Assembly: GCF_002944315.1 (NCBI RefSeq)
Contig: NZ_CP024311.1
Location: 224,501 to 288,500, forward strand
Direction of reading: 5' to 3'
From: Rhizobium sp. NXC24
Lineage (GTDB): Bacteria; Pseudomonadota; Alphaproteobacteria; Rhizobiales; Rhizobiaceae
Length of the DNA stretch: 64,000 bases
Below the pieces are notes generated by a model. It worked only from the letters and a program-made list of their open reading frames with translations. It did no database searches and was not told the origin of the DNA. This document shows positions 35,458-44,035 of this stretch, in pieces. The position numbers and the translations under genes are program-made. Position 1 is the stretch's first letter; each line of letters starts with the position of its first letter.

Positions 35458-36465
35458 ATGTTCGGTGTCGATCCGGTAGTGCTTCTGATTGTGGTGCTCG
35501 CAGCCGTCTCCGCGGCGGCTGTCTGTTACAGCATCCTCTATTCCCGGATCGAGAGGCAGAAAAAGGCCGACAGCCGCGTCAACCGCATCAAATCGGCCGA
35601 GACCGACCGTATGCAGGTCAAGGCGGCGCGCGACCGCGTGCAGGAAATGTCGAAACGGCGCAAATCGGTGCAGGATTCGCTGAAGGATCTCGAAAAGCGC
35701 CAGTTGGAGAACACCAAGAAGAAGCAGTCGCTGAAAGTACGCCTCGGGCAAGCCGGCCTGTCGCTAACGCCGGCGCGTTTCTATCTCTTCAGCGTCCTGT
35801 TCGGCTTCTTCATCATGCTTGTCGTCTTCCTGCTCGGCGCACCGGTCGCCGTCTTGGTCGGCCTTCCCTTCGCCGCCGCCTTCGGCCTGCCACGTTGGGT
35901 CATCGGTTTCCTCATCAAGCGCCGGCAGAACAAGTTCCTCGATGAATTCCCCAACGCGCTCGATCTCATCACCCGCTCGATCCGCTCGGGCCTGCCGCTC
36001 AATGACGCCGTGCGGCTGGTGGCGGGCGAGGCGCGCGAGCCGGTGAAAACCGAGTTCCGCCGCGTCGTCGAAGCCCAGCAGGTCGGCCTGAGCATGACCG
36101 ATGCCTGCGCGCGCATGACCAACCACATGCCGCTGCAGGAGGTGAACTTTTTCACGATCGTCATCGCCATCCAGGCGCAGGCCGGCGGCAACCTCTCCGA
36201 AGCGCTGGGCAACCTCGCGCGCGTGCTGCGCGAGCGCAAGAAGATGAAGGCGAAGGTCACCGCGCTGTCGATGGAAGCCAAAGCCTCGGCCGTCATCATT
36301 GGCTCGCTGCCCTTCATCGTCGCGACGCTCGTCTATCTGACCTCGCCGCAATACATGTTGATCCTTTTCACAGATCCGCGCGGCCATTTGATCCTGGGCG
36401 CCGCCGGCATCTGGATGTCGGTCGGCATCTACATCATGCGCAACATGGTCAATTTCGAGATTTGA
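35458..36465 (+). CDS. tadB: Tad pilus inner-membrane protein TadB
   Basis: About 335 residues. An N-terminal helix (PVVLLIVVLAAVSAAAVCYS), a basic coiled-coil stretch rich in Lys and Arg (residues about 30-85), and the GspF-like platform domain: NALDLITRSIRSGLPLNDAV, FFTIVIAIQAQAGGNLSEAL, ALGNLARVLRERKKMKAKVT, and C-terminal helices. It pairs with TadC as the inner-membrane platform. The start is the ATG 10 bases after the cpaF stop. Confidence 0.95.
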   Translation: MFGVDPVVLLIVVLAAVSAAAVCYSILYSRIERQKKADSRVNRIKSAETDRMQVKAARDRVQEMSKRRKSVQDSLKDLEKRQLENTKKKQSLKVRLGQAGLSLTPARFYLFSVLFGFFIMLVVFLLGAPVAVLVGLPFAAAFGLPRWVIGFLIKRRQNKFLDEFPNALDLITRSIRSGLPLNDAVRLVAGEAREPVKTEFRRVVEAQQVGLSMTDACARMTNHMPLQEVNFFTIVIAIQAQAGGNLSEALGNLARVLRERKKMKAKVTALSMEAKASAVIIGSLPFIVATLVYLTSPQYMLILFTDPRGHLILGAAGIWMSVGIYIMRNMVNFEI

Positions 36466-36484
36466 CCGAAGGAGACGCCGAGCC

Positions 36485-37465
36485 ATGTCCTCCGATTTCG
36501 CCAGTAGATTGACCGATCCCAGCACGGTACTCGCCGTTTTCGTGGCGATCGCCGTCTTCGCCACCTTCTACACGATCGCGGTGCCCTTCCTGGAGCGCGG
36601 CGATCTCAACAAACGCATGAAAGCCGTTTCCACCGAGCGAGAACAGATCCGCGCCCGGGAACGCGCCCGCTTGACCGCCGATGGCGGCAAGGCGTCGCTA
36701 CGCAGCCAGAACAACCAGAATGTCCGCCAGATCGTCGAGCGCTTCAATCTCCGCACCGCTTTGGTCGATACCAACACGGTCAATCGGTTGCGAGCGGCCG
36801 GTCTGCGTTCGGAAAATGCGCTGAACATGTTCCTGGTGGCGCGTTTTCTGCTGCCCTTCCTGTTCTTGATGGTTGCCGTCATTTTCGTTTTCGTCCTTGG
36901 CTACTTCGCCGCCAAGCCCTTCGCGATCCGCCTTCTCGGCGTTATCGGCACCGCCTATCTCGGCTTTTACGCCCCGAACATCTATATTTCCAATCGCATG
37001 ACCAAACGGCAGAAATCGATCAAGCGCGCCTGGCCGGATGCGCTCGATCTCATGCTGATCTGCGTGGAATCGGGCATTTCCATCGAAGCCGGCATGCGCC
37101 GCGTCTCCGAAGAAATGGCGGAGCAATCGCCGCCGCTCGCCGAAGAAATGGTGTTGACCACGGCGGAACTCTCGTTCCTGCAGGATCGCCGTACCGCTTT
37201 CGACAATCTCGCCAGCCGCACACAGATCGAAATCGTCAAATCGGTGACGCAGGCTCTGATCCAGGCCGAGCGCTATGGCACGCCCATCTCGCAGGCGCTG
37301 CGCGTGCTGGCGCAGGAAGGCCGCGACGAACGCATGAACGAGGCGGAAAAGAAGGCCGCCGCCCTGCCGCCGAAGCTGACGGTGCCGATGATCGTCTTCT
37401 TCCTGCCCGTTCTCATGGCCGTTATCCTTGGCCCGGCGGCTATCCAGGTGATGGACAAATTCTGA
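36485..37465 (+). CDS. tadC: Tad pilus inner-membrane protein TadC
   Basis: A 326-residue paralogue of TadB with the same GspF-like layout: N-terminal helix (TVLAVFVAIAVFATFYTIAV), a central pair of helices (LLPFLFLMVAVIFVFVLGYF), the platform motif PDALDLMLICVESGISIEAG, QALIQAERYGTPISQALRVL and a final helix pair (MIVFFLPVLMAVILGPAAIQ). It completes the inner-membrane platform with TadB. RBS AAGGAG. The plus-strand Tad run ends here. Confidence 0.95.
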   Translation: MSSDFASRLTDPSTVLAVFVAIAVFATFYTIAVPFLERGDLNKRMKAVSTEREQIRARERARLTADGGKASLRSQNNQNVRQIVERFNLRTALVDTNTVNRLRAAGLRSENALNMFLVARFLLPFLFLMVAVIFVFVLGYFAAKPFAIRLLGVIGTAYLGFYAPNIYISNRMTKRQKSIKRAWPDALDLMLICVESGISIEAGMRRVSEEMAEQSPPLAEEMVLTTAELSFLQDRRTAFDNLASRTQIEIVKSVTQALIQAERYGTPISQALRVLAQEGRDERMNEAEKKAAALPPKLTVPMIVFFLPVLMAVILGPAAIQVMDKF

Positions 37466-37596
37466 CATACAAAACTTGCCGCCGGTGCCGGACGTGATTA
37501 ATTTCCAATCCTGCGTCATCGGCAATGTGAGGCGGATGATACCGGCGCGAAGATGGCGCCGTCCGCCCCGAGGCCGATCGTATCGGGAGGATTTTC

Positions 37597-38241
37597 ATGT
37601 CATCCATAGCTATCTTTTTCAGCATCATCGCCGCCGTTTTCATCGGGGCGGTCAGCCCTGGTCCGAGTTTCGTTCTCGTTTCCCGCATCGCCGTTTCCCG
37701 CTCGCGCAGGGCTGGCCTTGCCGCCGCGCTCGGAATGGGTGCCGGCAGCGTCACCTTCGCGACTTTGACCCTGTTCGGTTTGAACGCGCTGCTGATGCAG
37801 GTCGAATGGCTCTATCTTGCCCTGAAGGTCGCCGGTGGCCTGTATCTGATCTACATTGGCATCCGCATTTGGCGGAACGCCGCCCACGACCTTTCTATCG
37901 ACGCTCCAGCCACGCCGATCGGCGGGAGCGTCGGGCGTAATTTCTGGTTTGCGCTGGGGACGCAGCTCAGCAACCCGAAGACGGCCATTTTCTACGGCAG
38001 CATTTTTGCAGCACTTCTTCCGGCCGAACCCGCTCCCGGGCTGATGCTCGCCGTGCCACTGGCGGTCTTCGCCGTCGAGGTGGGTTGGTATACGGTTGTG
38101 ACACTCGCCTTTTCGTCAAACCGTCCGCGCGCGCTCTATCTCGGCGCCAAGCTTTGGATCGACAGGATCGCGGGTGCCGTCATGGGAGCGCTTGGCGTCC
38201 GGCTGGTGGCGGAAGGCCTGCCGCGGCATATCTGGCGCTGA
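37597..38241 (+). CDS. LysE-family amino acid exporter
   Basis: A 214-residue, six-helix membrane protein of the LysE/RhtB family: AVFIGAVSPGPSFVLVSRIA at the N-terminus, AGLAAALGMGAGSVTFATLT, KVAGGLYLIYIGIRIWRNAA, and the second half LGTQLSNPKTAIFYGSIFAA. Members export amino acids such as lysine, homoserine or threonine. A GGGAGG site precedes the ATG. It sits between tadC and the convergent tadD-like gene and has no evident role in the pilus. Confidence 0.92.
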   Translation: MSSIAIFFSIIAAVFIGAVSPGPSFVLVSRIAVSRSRRAGLAAALGMGAGSVTFATLTLFGLNALLMQVEWLYLALKVAGGLYLIYIGIRIWRNAAHDLSIDAPATPIGGSVGRNFWFALGTQLSNPKTAIFYGSIFAALLPAEPAPGLMLAVPLAVFAVEVGWYTVVTLAFSSNRPRALYLGAKLWIDRIAGAVMGALGVRLVAEGLPRHIWR

Positions 38242-38248
38242 AACCGCT

Positions 38249-39076
38249 CTAGTTAACCGCTTTCTTGCCGCCATCGCCGGCGGCGAGTTTTTGCCAGGAA
38301 TTCTGCTGCGCCAGCATGGAGCGCAGATAGGCGACATTGGCGTTCGCCTGCTGTGGCGTCAGTTCCTGGCGGGCGATCTTTTCGGCTTCGGGGAAGCGGC
38401 CCTGCAACCCAACCACGAGAGCCAGATTCTGGCGCACGCGGCTGTCGGCTGTCGGCTGAGCGGCGGCGGAGCGAAGATAGGTCTCGGCGGACTTCAGATC
38501 GCCGGTCAGCACATAGGACATGCCGAGATTGGAAAGGATTGTCGGCTCATTCGGCTGCAGCACGAGTGCATCGCGATATTTGCCGCGCGCCTCGGTCGAG
38601 CGGCCGAGCTGATCGAGGATCGCGCCTTCGGCCGAAACCAGCCGCCAGTCCGGGCGGTCCGGGGTCTGCGCGCGATCGATGGTCGCAAGCGCATCCTGGA
38701 GCTGCCCGGCAGCGGCCTGAGCCTTGCCGTAGGCAGCCAGTACGCCGCGATCGTCGGGATGGGCGATCGCCACCTGCTGCATGACCGCCAGCGCCTGATC
38801 GTTGCGCCCGCTCATGCGCAGCGCATTGGCGTAGTTGACGCCGGTATCGCGGTCTTTCGGATTGGCCTCATAGGCTTTGCCGAGGGTAAGGGTCGCCTGC
38901 GCGAGGTCCGCGCCGTTCATCTCGTCGACCGGCTTTGACATTGTCGGGATCGAGCCGGTCGTCATCTTGTCTTTTCCGGTCGTCGAGCAGCCGGCGAGTA
39001 CAAGCGCCATAAGTGCCGCTGACGCACCGTGGAGCAGGAAGGTCTTGAATGTCGACGTGGTTGACGAAGTGGCCAT
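38249..39076 (-). CDS. tadD: TPR lipoprotein of the Tad system (TadD-like)
   Basis: A 275-residue putative lipoprotein: signal with lipobox (LMALVLAGCSTTGKDKM, Cys near residue 26), then about five tetratricopeptide repeats (LTLGKAYEANPKDRDTGVNY, ALRMSGRNDQALAVMQQVAI, KAQAAAGQLQDALATIDRAQ, ALVLQPNEPTILSNLGMSYV, LTGDLKSAETYLRSAAA). TadD acts as an outer-membrane pilotin-type protein for Tad assembly. It is in the opposite orientation to cpaA-tadC and separated from them by the exporter gene. ATG 39076 is chosen because it opens the signal peptide. Confidence 0.9.
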   Translation of the reverse strand: MATSSTTSTFKTFLLHGASAALMALVLAGCSTTGKDKMTTGSIPTMSKPVDEMNGADLAQATLTLGKAYEANPKDRDTGVNYANALRMSGRNDQALAVMQQVAIAHPDDRGVLAAYGKAQAAAGQLQDALATIDRAQTPDRPDWRLVSAEGAILDQLGRSTEARGKYRDALVLQPNEPTILSNLGMSYVLTGDLKSAETYLRSAAAQPTADSRVRQNLALVVGLQGRFPEAEKIARQELTPQQANANVAYLRSMLAQQNSWQKLAAGDGGKKAVN

Positions 39077-39224
39077 GGCGCCTATCCCGAAATGCCTGAG
39101 TCCTGCGCCTGGCCTCAAATCGGAACAGGGAAAGGTTTGACGCAATGTTCGCTCCAGCAATAATCTGTTAACCCTAACAGAGAGTTAACCCGCGATTCCC
39201 GGAAATCATTGCCAAAGGATAGTT

Positions 39225-40616
39225 ATGGCCCCCTATCAGTACATCGAGCGCGCGAGCCCCTTCAACTCGAAGGGTGGCGCGACGCTGCCGATTTTTGCCG
39301 TCACTCCGGCACATATCGAGACTGGCACCATCGATCCCATCGCCCTCGATTGGGCGAGCAAGGCCGGCTACAAGGCCGATAGCGGCTCGCTGCTATTGAT
39401 TCCGACCGAAGAAGGCCATCTCGGCGGCGCTCTGTTCGGCCTTGGCTCCAACCCCTCGGAACAACCCTTCCTGACGGGCAGGTTGGCGCGTAGCCTGCCG
39501 GCGGGTGATTGGCATATCGAGACCGCGCCGCTCACGGCAAACCGGCTTTCGCTCGGCTTCGGCCTCGGCAGCTACCGGTTCGAGCGCTACAAATCGGAAA
39601 AAGCCAACCCGCCGACGCTGATGATTCCGCGCGATGCGGACGCCACCGATATCAAGCGCCAGCTCGCCGGCGTCTTCCTCGCCCGCGACCTCATCAACAC
39701 CCCGACCAACGACATGGGACCGGAACAGCTCGAAGCCGCCTTCCGGGCGCTCGCCGAGCACTACAAGGCGGAGGTGTCCGTCATTATCGGCGACGATCTC
39801 CTGAAGCAGAATTTCCCGTTGGTGCACACGGTCGGCCGCGCCAGCGCCGATGCGCCGCGCCTTCTGGAACTGCGCTGGGGCAAGAAGGGTCATCGCCGCA
39901 TCACGCTGGTCGGCAAGGGTGTCTGCTTCGACACCGGCGGCCTAGACATCAAGCCGGCATCCTCCATGCTGCTGATGAAGAAGGATATGGGCGGTGCCGC
40001 CAATGTCATGGGCCTGGCGCTGATGATCATGGACGCCAAGCTGAAGGTCGATCTGCGCGTCATTATTCCGGTCGTCGAAAACTCGATTTCGTCCAATGCC
40101 TTCCGTCCCGGCGACATCTACAAGAGCCGCAAGGGCCTGACCGTGCAGATCGACAATACCGATGCCGAGGGACGGCTGATCCTCGCCGATGCGCTCTCCT
40201 ATGCAGACGAAGAAGCGCCCGATTTGCTGATCGACATGGCGACATTGACGGGCGCTGCCCGTGTCGCACTCGGCCCGGACCTGCCGCCCTTCTTCACCGA
40301 TGACAACGATCTTGCCAACGATCTCACCGAAGCCAGCCTGGAGACGGACGACCCGTTGTGGCGCATGCCGCTTTACATGGGCTACGACAAGGATATCCGC
40401 GCCAAATTCGCCGATATCACCAATGCCCCCTCCGGCGGCATGGCCGGCTCGATCACCGCCGCTTTGTTCCTCCAGCGTTTCGTGACGAAAACGCCGAGCT
40501 GGGCGCATTTCGATATCTTCGGCTGGGCACAGAGCGAACGTCCTCACTCGCCGGGCGGCGGCGAGGCGCAGGCCATCCGGGCGCTGTATCACTATATCCG
40601 CCAGAGCGTGCGATAG
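39225..40616 (+). CDS. leucyl aminopeptidase family protein (M17)
   Basis: A 463-residue M17 metallopeptidase. The N-terminal domain is divergent; the catalytic domain has VGKGVCFDTGGLDIKPASSM (metal Lys/Asp), LLMKKDMGGAANVMGLALMI (KKDMGGAA), IPVVENSISSNAFRPGDI, NTDAEGRLILADALSYADE (the NTDAEGR signature with metal Asp/Glu and Arg) and LIDMATLTGAARVALGPDL. It releases N-terminal residues in the cytosol. The ribosome site is AAAGGA. Followed by repeats and then the MarR / NlpC genes. Confidence 0.95.
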   Translation: MAPYQYIERASPFNSKGGATLPIFAVTPAHIETGTIDPIALDWASKAGYKADSGSLLLIPTEEGHLGGALFGLGSNPSEQPFLTGRLARSLPAGDWHIETAPLTANRLSLGFGLGSYRFERYKSEKANPPTLMIPRDADATDIKRQLAGVFLARDLINTPTNDMGPEQLEAAFRALAEHYKAEVSVIIGDDLLKQNFPLVHTVGRASADAPRLLELRWGKKGHRRITLVGKGVCFDTGGLDIKPASSMLLMKKDMGGAANVMGLALMIMDAKLKVDLRVIIPVVENSISSNAFRPGDIYKSRKGLTVQIDNTDAEGRLILADALSYADEEAPDLLIDMATLTGAARVALGPDLPPFFTDDNDLANDLTEASLETDDPLWRMPLYMGYDKDIRAKFADITNAPSGGMAGSITAALFLQRFVTKTPSWAHFDIFGWAQSERPHSPGGGEAQAIRALYHYIRQSVR

Positions 40617-40641
40617 GGCCGAAGTACTGCCTCTCACCCGC

Positions 40642-40692
40642 CCTCGTGGTTAGAGGCTACGGTCCTTTGGACCTTCGCACCTCACCATGAGG
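40642..40692. repeat. dispersed intergenic repeat (family 2, copy A)
   Basis: Starts CCTCGTGGTTAGAGGC and ends CTCACCATGAGG; its ends are near-inverted copies (CCTCGTGGT / ACCATGAGG). A second copy is at 48712-48760. The middle part differs between copies. Confidence 0.65.
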
Positions 40693-40718
40693 TGGCCGCT
40701 GGCGGCCCGAATGTGCTG

Positions 40719-40753
40719 CAACCCTTCTCCCCGCATTACGGGGAGAAGGGTTG
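40719..40753. repeat. perfect 15-bp palindrome downstream of the aminopeptidase
   Basis: CAACCCTTCTCCCCG pairs exactly with CGGGGAGAAGGGTTG around a 5-base loop (CATTA). No T-run follows on either side. It may act as a hairpin stabilising or ending the aminopeptidase mRNA, or as a repeat element. Confidence 0.6.
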
Positions 40754-40826
40754 GCGAATTCCCCTTGAAACCGCCATGATCTTGGCCGAGACTGAAACGG
40801 TAGCGTAACGATCTTCGAGGTTGCCT

Positions 40827-41177
40827 TTGCCGCTTGAACTCTCTGCCTCGCAGGCTCTCGGCCTCTGGCAAGGCGTGGCGCTCGAGCAGGTGCGTCGCGA
40901 GGGTCATGACTTGACGCTTCGGCAGATGGCGATCCTCCTGCAGATCTACCTCGTGCCGCCACCGCATACGGTGCGAGGGCTCGCCGCAACGCTCGGCGTT
41001 ACCAAGCCGGTCATCACCCGTGCGCTCGACACCATGGGCGAGATGGGGCTGGTCGACCGCGTCCGCGACGAGCGTGATCGCCGCAACGTCATCATCAAGC
41101 GCACTGTCGCAGGCGCGCTCTATCTGGAAAAGCTCGGTGATCTCGTCATCGAGCAAGGCCGCAAACTATCCGTCTAG
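40827..41177 (+). CDS. short MarR-type transcriptional regulator
   Basis: About 116 residues, short for MarR. It contains the winged helix (LTLRQMAILLQIYLVPPPHT, VRGLAATLGVTKPVITRALD, then EMGLVDRVRDERDRRNVIIK with the wing DERDRRN). Translation probably begins at a TTG (40827), 6 bases after CGAGG; another TTG lies 6 bases upstream. Its TAG stop falls at the very start of the dispersed repeat at 41175. It precedes the NlpC/P60 gene on the same strand. Confidence 0.85.
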   Translation: MPLELSASQALGLWQGVALEQVRREGHDLTLRQMAILLQIYLVPPPHTVRGLAATLGVTKPVITRALDTMGEMGLVDRVRDERDRRNVIIKRTVAGALYLEKLGDLVIEQGRKLSV

Positions 41178-41280
41178 AGCAGTTCAGCGCTTCACGGAAT
41201 CGCTGAACTGCTCTATCTCTTTGTTTTCACGCAATTCCGGACGGAAAACCTCTACGCACTTTTCCTGGAATTGCTCTAGA
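41175..41280. repeat. RIME-like dispersed intergenic repeat, copy 1
   Basis: About 105 bases, opening with a perfect 14-base hairpin (AGAGCAGTTCAGCG / CGCTGAACTGCTCT at 41176-41189 and 41201-41214), then a TTTTCACGCAATTCCGGACG block and an end CTGGAATTGCTCTAGA. The same element occurs at 43932-44035. Supplies the TAG stop of the MarR gene. Confidence 0.8.
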
Positions 41281-41285
41281 GGACC

Positions 41286-42146
41286 ATGTTCATGATGCTC
41301 GACCGCCGTCTCAATGCCTTTCGGCCCGATCTTGCCGAGGCCTCCCTTCGGGGCAAGGTCGAAGCCGGCCGTTTTGTCGAGGGCACCAGAGCGCAGGTCG
41401 TCGATCCCGTCGCCGCCCTTCGCCCGCAGCCGGATCTGGCGCGCGGCATCGACACCGAGCTTTTGTTCGGCGAAGAGGTCGATGTCTTCGAGCGCAAGGA
41501 TGGCTGGTGCTGGGTGAAAGCGGTGTCGGACGGCTATGTTGGCTATCTTCCCGAAAAAACGATCCTGACGGAACAGGCCGCACCCACGCATGTCGTCGTG
41601 ACGCAGCGGACGTTTCTCTATCCCGAGCCGGAACTGCGCAAACCCCACGCGGATATCCTCTCCATGGGCAGCCGCGTGCGCGTCACCGGCACGGCCGAGA
41701 CGCGGGGGAACCATTATGTCGTCCTTGAAGACGGCGCGGCCATCTTCGCCAAGCATGTCCAGCCGATCGGTTACAATGATGGCGGCGACTATGTCGATGT
41801 CGCCTTGCGCTTCCTGGAAACCCCCTATCTCTGGGGCGGCCGGTCCGGTCTCGGTATCGATTGCTCCGGCCTCGTGCAGCTCGCATTGTTGATGACGGGC
41901 CGCGACGCGCCGCGCGATGCGGACATGCAGGCGGCTGGCCTCGGCGAACCGATTACGCGTGAGGAATTGCGCCGCGGCGATTTCGTCTTCTGGAAGGGCC
42001 ATGTGGCCATCATGGAAGACGAGAAAACCATCGTGCATGCCAACGGCCATACGATGACCACGGCACGCGAAGATTTTGCCGCCGCCGTCGAGCGCATCGG
42101 CTGGCTCTATGAGCAACCGACAGGCTACCGCCGCCTGCAGGGCTGA
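41286..42146 (+). CDS. NlpC/P60-family cell-wall hydrolase
   Basis: 286 residues. Two SH3-like modules (about residues 50-160: LLFGEEVDVFERKDGWCWVK, VTQRTFLYPEPELRKPHADI) precede a C-terminal NlpC/P60 domain with catalytic Cys in GIDCSGLVQLALL, the His in KGHVAIMEDE and a second His in IVHANGHTM. Such enzymes cut gamma-D-Glu-diaminopimelate peptide bonds in peptidoglycan fragments. No signal peptide, so a role on imported muropeptides is possible. Start could also be the ATG at 41292. It follows the aminopeptidase and the MarR gene. Confidence 0.9.
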   Translation: MFMMLDRRLNAFRPDLAEASLRGKVEAGRFVEGTRAQVVDPVAALRPQPDLARGIDTELLFGEEVDVFERKDGWCWVKAVSDGYVGYLPEKTILTEQAAPTHVVVTQRTFLYPEPELRKPHADILSMGSRVRVTGTAETRGNHYVVLEDGAAIFAKHVQPIGYNDGGDYVDVALRFLETPYLWGGRSGLGIDCSGLVQLALLMTGRDAPRDADMQAAGLGEPITREELRRGDFVFWKGHVAIMEDEKTIVHANGHTMTTAREDFAAAVERIGWLYEQPTGYRRLQG

Positions 42147-42223
42147 GAGCCGGTCGGAACTGGTCTGAATCTAAACCGTTATTTCCTCGATTGAACACCT
42201 TCTTGTTCGAGAGGAGAAGCATC

Positions 42224-42463
42224 ATGCCGATCACGGCCATGGAACAGGTGATCAGGGATATCCTCCACGACAGCCATCTGAGGCGCAGTCGCAAGATCGA
42301 TCGGCTGCGTGAGCTGCGGAGCGAAACTCGCGGCATCCAGCGCGCCGGCAGCGCCAGCATGATGAGTATAGATGACGGCCTACAGGATGACCTGCATGTC
42401 ATCGAAAAGGCCTTGCGGCAGCTTGGCGCCGATGTCGAGGAGAAAGGTGCGGCCCGGCTGTAG
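42224..42463 (+). CDS. small hypothetical protein
   Basis: A 79-residue protein (MPITAMEQVIRDILHDSHLR) with charged helical stretches and no transmembrane segment or signal peptide; it ends in ADVEEKGAARL. The ATG at 42224 has GAGGAGAAG upstream, which favours it over an in-frame ATG 33 bases further up. Follows the NlpC/P60 gene on the same strand by 77 bases. I do not recognise its family. Confidence 0.6.
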   Translation: MPITAMEQVIRDILHDSHLRRSRKIDRLRELRSETRGIQRAGSASMMSIDDGLQDDLHVIEKALRQLGADVEEKGAARL

Positions 42464-42510
42464 GCCTTCACCCTTGCCCCAGCGGGGAGAGGTCGCGCGG
42501 TACGCGCCGG

Positions 42511-43905
42511 TCAGGGAGCAGGTGGCTTCGGCCAGTTCGTGACCCCGCCGGTCCAGGTTTCGAACGCCTTCGAGAGTTTCAGCACCAGCATGTCGCCAAA
42601 ACGCGGACCGACGATTTGCAGTCCGATCGGCATGCCGGAGCGGGAGAAGCCGCAATTGATCGATGAGGCCGGCTGCTCCGACATGTTCCAGGGAACGGTA
42701 AAGGCGATGTGCTCGAAGGGCAGGGCCGGATCGTTGGTGGGGGAGGCCCAATCGGCCGGATAGGAGACAATCGGGTTGGTGGGCGATAGCAGCGCATCGA
42801 CCTCGGTAAACAGCTTGCCGCAACTTCTGCGCATCTCGATCGTCTGGTTGAAACCGCGCACCGCTTCGACACCGCTGATATCGGCACCGCCCTTCGCCCA
42901 TGTGTAGATATAGGGCAGGATCAGGTCGCGGCGCTCCTCGCTCAATCCCATGATATCGCTCCAGAAACGCGCTCGCCAGAAGACATCCAGCCCATCCAGC
43001 ATCTGCTTTGTCAGCACCGGCGCGACGTCGATAATCGTAGCGCCCGCTTCTTCGAAGCGCTTGGCGGCGGCGACAACCGCATCGCGCACCTCGGCATCGG
43101 CGGGCAGGCCGCAGCCGGCATCGAGCATCAGGCCGATCTTCAGCCCGCGCACATCGATATCGAGATCCATCCAGTCGATCTCGTTCGGCGGCAGGCTGGT
43201 GCCATCGCGCCAATCGGGCCGCGAGAGCGTGGCCATGGAAAAGGCGGCGTCCTCGACCGTGCGGGCCATTGGCCCGGCGCAGCGGCCGACATAATAGGGA
43301 TCGACCGGAATGCGGCCATGGCTTGGCTTGAAGCCGAAAATGCCGGTCCAGCCTGCCGGCAGGCGCACCGAGCCGCCGATATCCGTGCCGATGTGCAACG
43401 GCCCGTAGCCGGCAGCCGCCGCCGCCGAGGCGCCGGCACTGGACCCACCAGGATTCTGGGTCGGATCCCAGGGATTGCGGCTGAGTTTGTGGAAGCTGGA
43501 AAGACCGGAGGACAGCATGCCGTAGTCCGGGCAGGTGGTTTTGGCGAAGATCACCGCGCCATCTTCGCGCAGGCGAGCTGCGACCGGCGCATCCTCGGCG
43601 GCGGGAATGAGTTCGACGGCGGCCGTGCCGAGCGGCACCGGCTGGCCCTTGGTGGCGATCAGCTCCTTGAGGGTCACCGGAATGCCGTCCAGTGCTCCGA
43701 GCGGCGCGCCCTTCGCCCAACGTTCGGTCGAGGCGGCCGCCTTCCGGCGCGCCACTTCCGGCTCATAGGCGTAGAGTGCGGCGATCGTCGGCTCCCACGC
43801 CTCGATATGTTTCTCCAGCGCCAGCCAGTATTCACTCGGCGAAAGGCTCTTTTCGGAAAATTTCCGAAGGAGTTGGCGGATGGAAAGATCGGTCGCTTCG
43901 GTCAT
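42511..43905 (-). CDS. amidase (amidase signature family)
   Basis: A 464-residue amidase signature enzyme. The catalytic Lys is in GIPVTLKELIATKGQPV, the Gly/Ser-rich signature is GGSSAGASAAAAAGYGPLHI with DIGGSVRLPAGWTGIFGFK (Ser-cisSer-Lys triad; the second Ser in GGSVR is the nucleophile). C-terminal segments (AFTVPWNMSEQPASSINCGF) are also typical. It hydrolyses amides of unknown nature. It lies downstream of the peptide transporter genes, separated by a RIME-like element. Confidence 0.93.
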   Translation of the reverse strand: MTEATDLSIRQLLRKFSEKSLSPSEYWLALEKHIEAWEPTIAALYAYEPEVARRKAAASTERWAKGAPLGALDGIPVTLKELIATKGQPVPLGTAAVELIPAAEDAPVAARLREDGAVIFAKTTCPDYGMLSSGLSSFHKLSRNPWDPTQNPGGSSAGASAAAAAGYGPLHIGTDIGGSVRLPAGWTGIFGFKPSHGRIPVDPYYVGRCAGPMARTVEDAAFSMATLSRPDWRDGTSLPPNEIDWMDLDIDVRGLKIGLMLDAGCGLPADAEVRDAVVAAAKRFEEAGATIIDVAPVLTKQMLDGLDVFWRARFWSDIMGLSEERRDLILPYIYTWAKGGADISGVEAVRGFNQTIEMRRSCGKLFTEVDALLSPTNPIVSYPADWASPTNDPALPFEHIAFTVPWNMSEQPASSINCGFSRSGMPIGLQIVGPRFGDMLVLKLSKAFETWTGGVTNWPKPPAP

Positions 43906-43931
43906 GGTCCATTCTCTTCGTATGTCGAAGT

Positions 43932-44035
43932 TAGAGCGGTTCAGCGTTTAACGGAATCGCTTTCCCGCTCTATCCTTTTGTTTTTACGCATTCCGGACGG
44001 AAAACCGCTCCGCACTTTTCCTGGAATTGCTTTAG
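43932..44035. repeat. RIME-like dispersed intergenic repeat, copy 2
   Basis: About 104 bases, clearly the same family as 41175-41280 (AGAGCGGTTCAGCG ... ACGGAATCGCTTTCCCGCTC, then ATTCCGGACGGAAAACCGCT and CTGGAATTGCTTTAG). It contains the stop codon of the permease gene (44032-44034) and lies between it and the amidase. Confidence 0.8.

Noticed and set aside
42380..43720. Open frame of 446 codons overlapping the amidase in another minus-strand frame
   Set aside because: Arg/Gly/Ala-rich out-of-frame reading of the same strand as a complete amidase.
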